From the NCBI GenBank assembly GCA_965279295.1, contig CBDIHQ010000015.1: a stretch of DNA of 64,000 bases. The stretch is one strand, 5' to 3'. How positions within the stretch are numbered: position 1 is the first letter of the stretch; each line of letters opens with the position of its first letter. A program made the translations under genes and the position numbers. Under the pieces are notes generated by a model. The model did no database searches. It was given only the letters and a program-made list of their open reading frames with translations, and was not told the origin of the DNA. Origin of the DNA: Aquabacter sp965279295 (GTDB taxonomy: Bacteria; Pseudomonadota; Alphaproteobacteria; Rhizobiales; Xanthobacteraceae). Positions 1 to 7,298 of the stretch are shown in pieces.

Positions 1-176
1 CGCCGGACGGCCATGTCTCGGTGCGCGCCACCTGGAAGCCGCTGGTGACGCTGATCTGGCTCGGCGCCTTGGTGATGGCAGTCGGCGGCACGCTGTCGCT
101 TGCCGACCGCCGCCTGCGCGTCGGCGCCCCCAAGCCCGCCCGCAAGCGCGCACCCGCAGCGGTGCCGGCGGAATGA
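1..176 (+). CDS. ccmF: CcmF C-terminal fragment (cytochrome c maturation)
   Basis: Only the last 57 codons are in the window; the frame opens at base 3 and stops at 174-176. The tail holds one hydrophobic helix (LVTLIWLGALVMAVGGTLSL) followed by DRRLRVG and a basic, Ala/Pro-rich end, which is the usual C-terminus of CcmF. CcmF is the membrane subunit of the haem lyase complex that attaches haem to apocytochrome c in the periplasm. The stop overlaps the start of ccmH (ATGA), so the two are co-translated. The call rests on this short tail plus the neighbour. Confidence 0.85.
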   Translation, partial: PDGHVSVRATWKPLVTLIWLGALVMAVGGTLSLADRRLRVGAPKPARKRAPAAVPAE

Positions 177-658
177 AATCGGCACGCGCCCTTTTTCCCG
201 CCCTTCTCGCGGCCTGTCTGCTCGTGACGGCGTTGCCCGTCTTTGCGGTGCAGCCGGACGAGGTGCTGCCTGATGTGGCGCTGGAGGCGCGGGCGCGGGT
301 GCTGTCGCAGGAACTGCGCTGCATGGTGTGCCAGAACCAGTCGATCGACGATAGCGACGCCCCGCTGGCCCGCGATCTGCGCATCCTGGTGCGCGACCGA
401 CTGAAGGCGGGCGATAGCGACACCCAGGTGCTGGATTTCCTAGTTGCGCGCTATGGCGAGTTCGTGCTGATGCGCCCGGTGTTTTCCTGGCGCAATGCCC
501 TGCTCTGGGGCGCGCCGGTTCTGGTGCTGATCCTGGGCGGCGTGCTCGCCTGGATGGGGGTGCGGCGGCGCAGGGACGTCGTGGCGCTCGAACCGCTGAC
601 GAAGCTGGAGGAGGCGCGGGTCGCCGCGCTCCTCTCCGGCAAGCCGCGGGAAGATTAA
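173..658 (+). CDS. ccmH: Cytochrome c-type biogenesis protein CcmH
   Basis: 161 aa. A signal peptide covers about residues 1-25. The mature part carries the LRCMVCQNQ motif, with the redox pair C50 and C53, and a single membrane helix lies at about 109-130 followed by RRRR and a short cytoplasmic tail. CcmH is the periplasm-facing thiol oxidoreductase that reduces the CXXCH cysteines of apocytochrome c before haem ligation by CcmF. The length fits the short CcmH (CycL) form of alphaproteobacteria, which lacks the TPR part found separately in CcmI. The start overlaps the ccmF stop by four bases. Confidence 0.95.
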   Translation: MKSARALFPALLAACLLVTALPVFAVQPDEVLPDVALEARARVLSQELRCMVCQNQSIDDSDAPLARDLRILVRDRLKAGDSDTQVLDFLVARYGEFVLMRPVFSWRNALLWGAPVLVLILGGVLAWMGVRRRRDVVALEPLTKLEEARVAALLSGKPRED

Positions 659-682
659 AACCAAGTTGGGGGGCAAGGCCTG

Positions 683-1108
683 ATGAAACGGACGGTTGGA
701 ATCGGATTGTGCTGCGGCGTGGCGGGTTTTCTGGCCTCCACCGTTGCCTGGGCTCAGACCGACATGGACAAGTGCGTCGCCTGGGGCGCATCGCCGGGCA
801 CGCAAGCCTATTTCAACTGCCTCGCCGCCTTGGACGCCCAGCGCAATGGTCCCGCGCCCGCAGCCCAGGCGCCGGTCAAGCCGCCCCCGAACGTGGCGGA
901 CGGTCTCGCCAGCCAATTGTGCATCGAACGGGCCAAGGCGAGCCCCCCTTACCCCATCGAGCGGCTGGCGACGAACAACGTATCGGGCAGCGATCCGAAA
1001 TCCGTCAGCCTGTCCTTCAAGATTCAGAAGCCGGGAAGCGCGCTGGCCTTCTGGAATGTCACCTGCATCTTCCGCGAGGGGCGGATGGTCGACTTCAAGG
1101 CGTCCTGA
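683..1108 (+). CDS. Small exported protein of unknown function, four cysteines in mature part
   Basis: 141 aa. The N-terminus looks like a cleavable signal peptide (basic MKR, hydrophobic core, AWA-Q near residue 24). The mature part has four cysteines (31, 46, 80, 128), enough for two disulfides, and a Pro/Ala-rich stretch near 57-70. It starts 24 bases after ccmH on the same strand, preceded by a purine-rich GGGGGGCAAGG, so it may be read from the cytochrome maturation transcript. I recognise no family. The position would suit a periplasmic helper protein, but that is only inference from neighbours. Confidence 0.75.
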   Translation: MKRTVGIGLCCGVAGFLASTVAWAQTDMDKCVAWGASPGTQAYFNCLAALDAQRNGPAPAAQAPVKPPPNVADGLASQLCIERAKASPPYPIERLATNNVSGSDPKSVSLSFKIQKPGSALAFWNVTCIFREGRMVDFKAS

Positions 1109-1137
1109 CGCCCTGTATCTGCATCCGACGCGATGCC

Positions 1138-2184
1138 TCATCCGCGAGGGGGGCTGTGTTGGGGCGGGGCGGTCGATTTGCGCGGAATCAAGGTGGGCAT
1201 GGCCATGCGGAATCGCGAATTTTCGGTGGTCGCCCCCTGCATCAGCAGGTCGAGAGCGGCGGCGGCGATCTGATCGAACGGCACCCGCACGGTGGTGAGA
1301 GCGATCGGCAGGCGGCTGACGATCGGAATGTCATTATAGCCCACCAGCGAGACGTCCGACGGCACCCGCAGTCCCATGCGCGTCAGCGCCGAAAGCGCTC
1401 CGATGGCGGTGTTGTCGTTGACCGCGAAGATGGCTGTGGGCGGCGCGGCGAGTTGCATCAGCCGTTCCGCGGCATCCGCCCCGGAATCGATGCCGAAGGT
1501 GGATTCGACCACCAGTTCCGCATCGGTGGCGCCGGTGCTTTCAGCCAGCGCCTTTCGGTAGCCCTCCAGCCGTGTCCGGCTGCTGGAGGCATAGCTGGGG
1601 CCGGCAATGATGCCGATGCGGCGATGCCCAAGATCGAGCAGATGGCGCGTGGCGAGATAGCCGCCAAGCGCGTCATCTCCCACTGAGGACAGGCTCTTTC
1701 CGTCGCTGCGCAGCGCCAGCACGAACGGCACGCCCCGATCGGTGAGTTCCTGAGCGAAATCGTCCCCGTCGCGCGCGGTGCAAAGGACCAGGCCGTCCAC
1801 CCCCCTTTGCAGCAGCGTCTTGGCGGCGATGCGGTCGGCCCTTGGCTCATCGTCAGTCGTGGCAACGATGGCAAAGCGACCTGAGCAGGCACAAGCGCGG
1901 GCCAGTGCTTCATAGAGCATGGCCATCACGGTGTCGGTGAGGCGCGGGACAATGACGCCGATCGTGTTGGTCTGTCCCCGCCGCAGGCTTGCTGCCGAGA
2001 CGTCGCGGACATAGCCCAGGTTGACGGCAACCTGCCGGACGCGCCGCGCGGTTTCGTTCTCGGAGCGCGGAAGGCGCTCATCAAGAATCCGCGACACGGT
2101 GGATTTGGAAACCCCTGCTGCTGCGGCAACATCGTGAATCGTAATGCGCCCTTGCCGCTCGGGTGTCTCGTCATCCTTCAACAC
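1138..2184 (-). CDS. LacI-family transcriptional regulator
   Basis: 348 aa. The N-terminal helix-turn-helix is at about residues 15-34 (TIHDVAAAAGVSKSTVSRIL), followed by the hinge and a periplasmic-binding-protein-like sensor domain (IGVIVPRLTDTVMAMLYEAL onward, then GGYLATRHLLDLGHRRIG). It is divergent from a DapA-family gene, and the 160-base gap holds a 12-base perfect palindrome with the central CG typical of LacI-type operators, so it most likely represses the gene to its right and perhaps itself. The effector is probably a sugar acid or related substrate of the neighbour. The call is firm for family, inferential for target. Confidence 0.93.
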   Translation of the reverse strand: MLKDDETPERQGRITIHDVAAAAGVSKSTVSRILDERLPRSENETARRVRQVAVNLGYVRDVSAASLRRGQTNTIGVIVPRLTDTVMAMLYEALARACACSGRFAIVATTDDEPRADRIAAKTLLQRGVDGLVLCTARDGDDFAQELTDRGVPFVLALRSDGKSLSSVGDDALGGYLATRHLLDLGHRRIGIIAGPSYASSSRTRLEGYRKALAESTGATDAELVVESTFGIDSGADAAERLMQLAAPPTAIFAVNDNTAIGALSALTRMGLRVPSDVSLVGYNDIPIVSRLPIALTTVRVPFDQIAAAALDLLMQGATTENSRFRMAMPTLIPRKSTAPPQHSPPRG

Positions 2185-2224
2185 GCTTTGCTCTCTCTAA
2201 TTCCCGCCTCTCACACTTAAACGG

Positions 2225-2266
2225 TTGACAGAGGGAATGCACAAGGACAATTATGGGAACGTTCCC
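2225..2266 (+). promoter_or_regulatory. Promoter with LacI-type operator upstream of the DapA-family gene
   Basis: A consensus -35 box TTGACA lies at 2225-2230 and a weaker -10 box AATTAT at 2249-2254, separated by 18 bases. A perfect 12-base palindrome GGGAACGTTCCC (2255-2266) starts directly after the -10 box and would cover the transcription start. A bound LacI-type repressor there would block initiation. The adjacent divergent LacI gene is the obvious candidate regulator. The -10 assignment is by spacing, not by a strong match. Confidence 0.65.
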
Positions 2267-2344
2267 GCTAACGATCCATATCAAGGATCACTGGAGGCGG
2301 GGCCGGCCACCAACGGCCGGACCGATCCCAAGGAAGGAAGAGAC

Positions 2345-3277
2345 ATGGCCATCGACTGGAAGGGACTGAATCCCGCCCCCGTTACGCTGTTCAAGGACAA
2401 CGGCGACGTTGATTTCACCGGCAATGCGCGGCTCGCCAAATGGCTTGCGGCGATCCCCGGCGTGAAGAGCCTGGTCATCCTGGGCCATGCGGGTGAGGGC
2501 ACGTTCCTGACCCATGACGAGCAGCTTGAACTCATCCGCGTCTACAAGGACGCAACGCCCCTGCCGGTGGTTGCCGGCATCACGGGCGAGGGCACGCGGG
2601 TGGCCGAGATCGAAGCACGGGAGAAGATCGATGCCGGCGCGAGCGCCGCGCTGGTCTATCCGAACCACGGCTGGCTTCGCTTCGGCTATCAGAAGGGCGC
2701 CCCGCAGGATCGCTACAAGGCGGTCGCACAGTCCGGCCTCGAGTGCATCCTGTTCCAGTATCCGGCTGTGACCAAGGCGAACTACGACCTCGCCACCCAG
2801 CTCGATATCGCCGCGATCCCTGGCGTCACCGCCACCAAGAACGGCGTGCGCGACATGAAGCGCTGGTATGACGAAATTCCCGCTCTCAAGAACGCCTTCC
2901 CGAACCTCGCGATCATGTCCTGCCACGACGAGTGGCTGCTGCCCACCATGTTCGATGTGGACGGCCTGCTGGTTGGCTATGGCAACATGGCGCCCGAGCT
3001 TCTGATCGAGTTCCTCAAGGCAGGCAAGGCGCAGGACTATACGCTCGCCCGCAAGTATCATGACCAATTGCTGCCCCTGACACGCGCCGTCTATCATCGC
3101 GGCTCGCACATGGAGGGCACCGTTGCTCTCAAGCACGCCCTGCGCGCCCGTGGCCTCATCGACAACGTCAACATCCGCGAGCCGCTGAAGCCGCTTGGTG
3201 ATGCCGCCGACGTGGAAATTCGCGCCGCCGTGAAGGCGTCGGGCCTTTTGGGCCTCGCCGAGTCGCTCGCGGCCTGA
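2345..3277 (+). CDS. Dihydrodipicolinate synthase/N-acetylneuraminate lyase family protein
   Basis: 310 aa TIM-barrel of the DapA family, class I aldolases that use a Schiff base. By position the lysine is K165 (VTATKNG) and the partner tyrosine Y139 (LFQYPAV); the pyruvate-binding loop is GHAGEGTF near residue 48. The true substrate is not DapA's: the residues around the loops differ, and the setting (LacI regulator, Bug-type binding protein) points to catabolism of a sugar acid or hydroxy acid. I start at ATG 2345 behind AAGGAAGGAAGA; an in-frame TTG at 2225 would begin inside the promoter -35 box and is rejected. A strong hairpin follows the stop. Confidence 0.9.
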   Translation: MAIDWKGLNPAPVTLFKDNGDVDFTGNARLAKWLAAIPGVKSLVILGHAGEGTFLTHDEQLELIRVYKDATPLPVVAGITGEGTRVAEIEAREKIDAGASAALVYPNHGWLRFGYQKGAPQDRYKAVAQSGLECILFQYPAVTKANYDLATQLDIAAIPGVTATKNGVRDMKRWYDEIPALKNAFPNLAIMSCHDEWLLPTMFDVDGLLVGYGNMAPELLIEFLKAGKAQDYTLARKYHDQLLPLTRAVYHRGSHMEGTVALKHALRARGLIDNVNIREPLKPLGDAADVEIRAAVKASGLLGLAESLAA

Positions 3278-3295
3278 TCGGATACCAATAATCTT

Positions 3296-3326
3296 TCCGT
3301 TCAGGCGGCGATGCCGTCTGAACGGA
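3296..3326 (+). terminator. Intergenic hairpin after the DapA-family gene
   Basis: A 14-bp stem (3296-3309 with 3313-3326, one G-U pair) closes a 3-base loop. It begins 19 bases after the stop codon. There is no clear T-run behind it on the plus strand, so it may be a weak terminator, or an mRNA-stabilising hairpin that lets some transcription reach the binding-protein gene at 3464. Confidence 0.55.
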
Positions 3327-3463
3327 TCGGTGTGGACATTTCAAATTCGCCGGCCGCTGAAACGGTCCGGCATCGGCGCGGACACACAGGTCAGCGCACA
3401 GATGATGATGCAATAACAAAATGAACCGCCATCCGGAAGAATTCGGGGCGAATGGAGGAAGCG

Positions 3464-4447
3464 ATGTTCAAGCGGCGAGATTTGCTGATCTCTTCGGCAT
3501 TGTTTATTGGCGCGGCCTTTGCCCCATCTGCGCTGTGGGCTGGCCCGAACGACTATCCCAACCGCCCCATCAAACTTGTGGTGCCGTTCGCGCCCGGTGG
3601 CGGCGTCGATGTCTTCGCCCGGCTGATTGGGCAGAAGCTGAGGGATCTCAAGGGCTATACGATCGTCGTGGACAACCGCAGCGGTGCCAATGGGACGCTC
3701 GGGGGCAATGCGGTCAAAAAGTCCGATCCGGACGGATATAGCATCCTGTTCTCGGCGGGGACGCAGGTGATGGCCGCCCGCATGATGAAGAGCGCGCCCT
3801 ATGATCCCATCGCAGATTTCACGCCGATTGTCCGGGCCGGTGAAGCGCCCATGATGCTGGTGATGTCGCCGAAACGGCCGCAAACCACGATCACCGAGAT
3901 CATCGCCAGTGCCCGCAAGAAGCCGGAGGACTGGAACTTCGCGGCCTCCGCGATGGGCTCTCCGGGACACCTCGCAACGCTTGAGTTCAACCGGCTCGCG
4001 AAACTCGATCTCGATGTCATTCCCTATCGCGGAACAGCGCCGGGCTTGACCGACGTGGCCGGTGGGAATGTGCAGCTCATGATCGATCCCGTGCTCGCTC
4101 TGCTTCCCTACGTTCAGTCCGGGAATGTCAAAGGCATCGCGCTCACCACACAGAAGCGCAGCAGTCTCGCGCCCGACGTGCCGACCGCCGCCGAAAGCGG
4201 AATGCCCGGCCTCGACATGTCCTCGTGGTATGGGGTCTGGGGACCACCCAACATGCCGCCTGCGTTGGTAAAGACGCTGAATGCGGACATCAACGAGGCG
4301 GTGCGGGCGCTGGCGGAAAGTGGTCAACTGGCAAAGATCGGTATCGAGCCCGTGACCGAAACTCCCGAGCAGTTCGACGCCTTTCAGCGGAGCTACCTGA
4401 GCAAGGGAAGCGAACTTCTGGAAGCGGTGAAGTTCGAGCCGACCTAA
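3464..4447 (+). CDS. Tripartite tricarboxylate transporter substrate-binding protein (TctC/Bug family)
   Basis: 327 aa periplasmic binding protein. The N-terminus FKRRDLLISSALF... ending ALWA-G is a signal peptide with a twin-arginine-like RR. The mature start YPNRPIKLVVPFAPGGGVDVFAR is the hallmark of the Bug family, and SGANGTLGGNAVKKS and YRGTAPGLTDVAGGNVQLM follow. ATG 3464 is chosen over 3452 because GGAGGA (3454-3459) sits five bases before it. Bug proteins bind carboxylates and normally feed a TctAB membrane pair; no TctA or TctB is nearby, so it is an orphan here. It probably works with the upstream aldolase/dehydratase on one substrate. Confidence 0.93.
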   Translation: MFKRRDLLISSALFIGAAFAPSALWAGPNDYPNRPIKLVVPFAPGGGVDVFARLIGQKLRDLKGYTIVVDNRSGANGTLGGNAVKKSDPDGYSILFSAGTQVMAARMMKSAPYDPIADFTPIVRAGEAPMMLVMSPKRPQTTITEIIASARKKPEDWNFAASAMGSPGHLATLEFNRLAKLDLDVIPYRGTAPGLTDVAGGNVQLMIDPVLALLPYVQSGNVKGIALTTQKRSSLAPDVPTAAESGMPGLDMSSWYGVWGPPNMPPALVKTLNADINEAVRALAESGQLAKIGIEPVTETPEQFDAFQRSYLSKGSELLEAVKFEPT

Positions 4448-4669
4448 ACTTCACGCGGGCAAAAGATATGTCTCAGGCGCTCCCGCCCGTCGCTGCGGGG
4501 GTGCGTTCTGAGCCATTGTTACCGTTGTTTTTACACTTCTCACGCAGGCGTGACGCGCCTTACAGATCGGTAATCTTGCAGCCAGCCGGCTGTAACAAAG
4601 TGGTCTCTAGGATCGTTTCTCAAGGCAGCCCCGCAGTGGGGCGATAAAACCAGAGAGACGAAGATCCTC

Positions 4670-6223
4670 ATGACCGGCTTCACCTCCCCCTCGACCAATG
4701 TCCGCCGTCGCCGCGCCGCCCTGCTTGCTGGCGTGGTGGGTCTCGCCATGACCGGCATCGTCGCCGGCCAGTTCATCCCCCCCTATTCCACCTCCGCCAA
4801 CGCGCAGATCACCACCAACCAGTCGGCGAGCCAGAATTCGTTCGCGGACGTGGTGGAGAAGGTGTCCCCGGCGGTGGTGTCGGTGAAGATCAAGAAGGAC
4901 ATGGACGCCAAGGGCATGGCGATGAACGAGGACGGCCCGCTCGGTGGTGGCGACGTCCCGCCCCAGATCGAGAAGTTCCTCAAGCGTTTCGGCTTTGAAG
5001 GCGGGCAGGGCGGCCAGATGCAGCGCCCGCAGCAGCGTGGCGGTGAGCAGGGCGGCCGCCGCGTGGTGGGCCAGGGCTCCGGCTTCATCATTTCCGCCGA
5101 CGGCTATGTCGTGACCAACAACCATGTGGTCGACGGCGCCAGCGAGGTGGATGTCACCACCACCGACGGCAAGGAATACACCGCCAAGGTCATCGGCACC
5201 GACCCGCGCACCGACGTGGCGCTGCTGAAGATCGAGGGCAAGACCAATCTGCCGTGGGTCAAGCTCTCGGACGCCACGCCGCGTGTCGGCGACTGGGTGA
5301 TCGCGGTCGGCAACCCGTTCGGCCTCGGCGGCACCGTGACCGCCGGCATCGTCTCGGCCCGCGGCCGCGACATCGGCGCCGGCCCCTATGACGATTTCCT
5401 CCAGATCGATGCCGCGGTGAACCGGGGCAATTCCGGCGGCCCGACCTTTGGCCTCAATGGCGAAGTCATCGGCATGAACACCGCCATCGTCTCTCCCTCG
5501 GGCGGCAACGTGGGCATCGCCTTCGCCATTCCGTCCGAGACCGTGAAGACGGTGGTCAACCAGCTCCGCGAGACCGGCAAGGTGGCGCGCGGCTACATCG
5601 GCGTGCAGATCCAGCCGGTGACCGACGATCTCGCCTCGGGCCTCGGCCTCACCGATGCCCAGGGCGCTCTGATCGCCCAGGTCCAGGCCGATACCCCGGC
5701 CTCCAAGGCTGGTCTCAAGAGCGGCGACGTGGTGTCGAAGCTCAACGGCGAGACCGTCAAGGACGCCCGCGACCTGTCGCGCCGCATCGGCATGATGAAG
5801 CCCGGCTCCAGCGTTGCCCTGGTGGTGATTCGCGACGGCAAGCCGATGAATGTCGACGTGAAGCTCGAGCAGCTTCCCACCGATCAGCAGGCGAGCCTTG
5901 AAGACAAGGCCGGTGGGCAGAAGCCCGGCACCGACGTGCCGCGCCTCGGCCTCCAGCTTGCTCCGGCCAAATCGGTGCAGGGCGCCGGTTCCGAGGGCGT
6001 GGTGGTGACCGAGGTCGATCCGAACGGCGCGGCTGCCCAGCGCGGCATCCGCTCCGGCGACGTCATCCTCGACGTGGGCGGCAAGGCGGTCTCCAATGCC
6101 AACGACGTGCGCGACGGCCTCGCCGCCGCCAAGGCTGAGAACCGCAAGGCGGTGCTGATGCGGATCAAGGGTGAGCAGGGCGTGCGCTTCGTCGCCGTCT
6201 CGCTGGCCGACAAGGCGGGCTGA
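4670..6223 (+). CDS. degP: DegP/HtrA-type periplasmic serine endoprotease Do
   Basis: 517 aa. A signal/anchor segment lies near residues 14-45 (RRRRAALLAGVVGLAMTGIVAG). The trypsin-like domain shows the full triad: H152 (TNNHVVDG), D182 (RTDVALLKI) and S255 (RGNSGGPTF). Two PDZ domains follow at about 300-395 and 420-510. A Gly/Gln/Arg-rich loop at about 110-133 corresponds to the LA loop region. The protein degrades or refolds misfolded envelope proteins. It has its own terminator and lies between the cytochrome maturation genes and a two-component system, an arrangement common in Hyphomicrobiales. A 222-base leader precedes it; I could not assign a convincing stress-sigma promoter there. 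Confidence 0.96.
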   Translation: MTGFTSPSTNVRRRRAALLAGVVGLAMTGIVAGQFIPPYSTSANAQITTNQSASQNSFADVVEKVSPAVVSVKIKKDMDAKGMAMNEDGPLGGGDVPPQIEKFLKRFGFEGGQGGQMQRPQQRGGEQGGRRVVGQGSGFIISADGYVVTNNHVVDGASEVDVTTTDGKEYTAKVIGTDPRTDVALLKIEGKTNLPWVKLSDATPRVGDWVIAVGNPFGLGGTVTAGIVSARGRDIGAGPYDDFLQIDAAVNRGNSGGPTFGLNGEVIGMNTAIVSPSGGNVGIAFAIPSETVKTVVNQLRETGKVARGYIGVQIQPVTDDLASGLGLTDAQGALIAQVQADTPASKAGLKSGDVVSKLNGETVKDARDLSRRIGMMKPGSSVALVVIRDGKPMNVDVKLEQLPTDQQASLEDKAGGQKPGTDVPRLGLQLAPAKSVQGAGSEGVVVTEVDPNGAAAQRGIRSGDVILDVGGKAVSNANDVRDGLAAAKAENRKAVLMRIKGEQGVRFVAVSLADKAG

Positions 6224-6355
6224 GCACAGTCCCGGCCGCCCGCTCCGGCGGGATGGCTGGGGGACAGCCCGCTTCTTCCCGGCGACCTCCCCTCGGAGGC
6301 GCCGGGCTCAATAGAGCCCTGGCGATGATCGCCCAATGCAAAGCCAAGGTGTTTC

Positions 6356-6396
6356 CGGCGCGGAGGGCGCAAAGCCTTCCGCGCCGCGTTTCTTTT
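6356..6396 (+). terminator. Rho-independent terminator after degP
   Basis: A 13-bp G+C-rich stem (6356-6368 with 6374-6386, one G-U pair) with loop GCAAA is followed by CGTTTCTTTT. This is the best intrinsic terminator in the window and separates degP from the response regulator gene that starts at 6467. Confidence 0.8.
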
Positions 6397-6466
6397 CCCA
6401 AAGGGCTGTAAAGGTTTGGGATATACAAGCATGAGCGACCTTCTCAGCACGGGTGACGAATTCGCC

Positions 6467-7147
6467 ATGCGCCTTCTCCTGATCGAAGATGACCGGGACG
6501 CGGCCGATTATCTGCGAAAGGCCTTCCGCGAGGCCGGCCATGTAGTGGACCACGCCGCCGATGGGGAGGAGGGCCTCGCCCTCGCCCTGGACGGTCGCTA
6601 CGACGTGCTGGTCGTGGACCGCATGCTGCCGCGTCGCGACGGGCTCTCCGTGGTCTCGGAATTGCGCAAGCGCGGTGAGGCGACCCCGGTGCTGATCCTC
6701 TCCGCGCTCGGCCAGGTGGACGACCGGGTGGTGGGCCTGCGGGCCGGCGGCGACGATTATCTCCCCAAGCCCTATGCCTTCACCGAGCTACTCGCGCGGG
6801 TCGAAGCCCTCTCGCGCCGTGCCGCGCCTCAGTCGGCCGACACGCTTTACAAGGTCGGCGACCTGGAACTCGACCGGCTCGCCCATCGCGTCAGCCGCGG
6901 CGGCAAGGATGTTCCGCTCCAGCCGCGCGAGTTTCGGCTGCTGGAATATCTCATGCGCCACGCCGGGCAGGTGGTGACACGCACCATGCTGCTGGAAAAC
7001 GTGTGGGACTATCATTTCGACCCGCAGACCAATGTGATCGACGTCCACGTCTCCCGCCTGCGCTCGAAGATCGACAAGGGCTTCGACGTGCCTCTGCTGC
7101 ACACCGTGCGCGGCGCCGGCTACATGGTGCGTGAAGGTCTGCGGTGA
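6467..7147 (+). CDS. OmpR/PhoB-family response regulator
   Basis: 226 aa. The receiver domain (about 1-115) has the acidic pair D8/D9, phosphoacceptor D51 (VLVVDRMLP) and the conserved lysine in LPKPYAF. The C-terminal winged helix (about 130-224) ends with VHVSRLRSKID and HTVRGAGYMV, typical of OmpR/PhoB regulators. I start at ATG 6467 (MRLLLIEDD); ATG 6431 in the same frame would add a 12-residue tail unlike the family. The cognate kinase follows 151 bases downstream, across an inverted repeat. The same regulator-kinase pair between degP and glnE is seen across Hyphomicrobiales; its signal is not known to me. Confidence 0.93.
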   Translation: MRLLLIEDDRDAADYLRKAFREAGHVVDHAADGEEGLALALDGRYDVLVVDRMLPRRDGLSVVSELRKRGEATPVLILSALGQVDDRVVGLRAGGDDYLPKPYAFTELLARVEALSRRAAPQSADTLYKVGDLELDRLAHRVSRGGKDVPLQPREFRLLEYLMRHAGQVVTRTMLLENVWDYHFDPQTNVIDVHVSRLRSKIDKGFDVPLLHTVRGAGYMVREGLR

Positions 7148-7165
7148 GGGGCACTGCGCATAATT

Positions 7166-7283
7166 CCCTCTCCCGCTTGCGGGGGAGGGATAGGGAGGGG
7201 GAAAGCGCGACCGCCATGGATTGCGCCGATCTCCTCTTCTGCGCCTGCCCCCTCCCCAACCCTCCCCCGCAAGCGGGAGAGGG
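7166..7283. repeat. Long inverted repeat between response regulator and kinase genes
   Basis: The arm at 7166-7189 and the arm at 7260-7283 are perfect 24-base reverse complements (left arm begins CCCTCTCCCGCTTGC). The match continues imperfectly inward to about 7200 and 7250. The central part (about 7201-7249) is unrelated. The whole unit fills nearly all of the gap between two genes that should form one operon. It resembles the palindromic intergenic repeats scattered in G+C-rich alphaproteobacterial genomes, and in RNA it would form a large stem-loop. Confidence 0.8.
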
Positions 7284-7298
7284 AGCGGCAACTCTGCG

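Noticed and set aside
2225..2344. N-terminal extension of the DapA-family gene from TTG 2225
   Set aside because: The TTG is the first triplet of the -35 box and the segment holds the operator; ATG 2345 has a good ribosome site and the family N-terminus.
4448..4669. Heat-shock or ECF sigma promoter upstream of degP
   Set aside because: A CTTGCAG stretch is present but no matching -10 element at the right distance, so no promoter is claimed.
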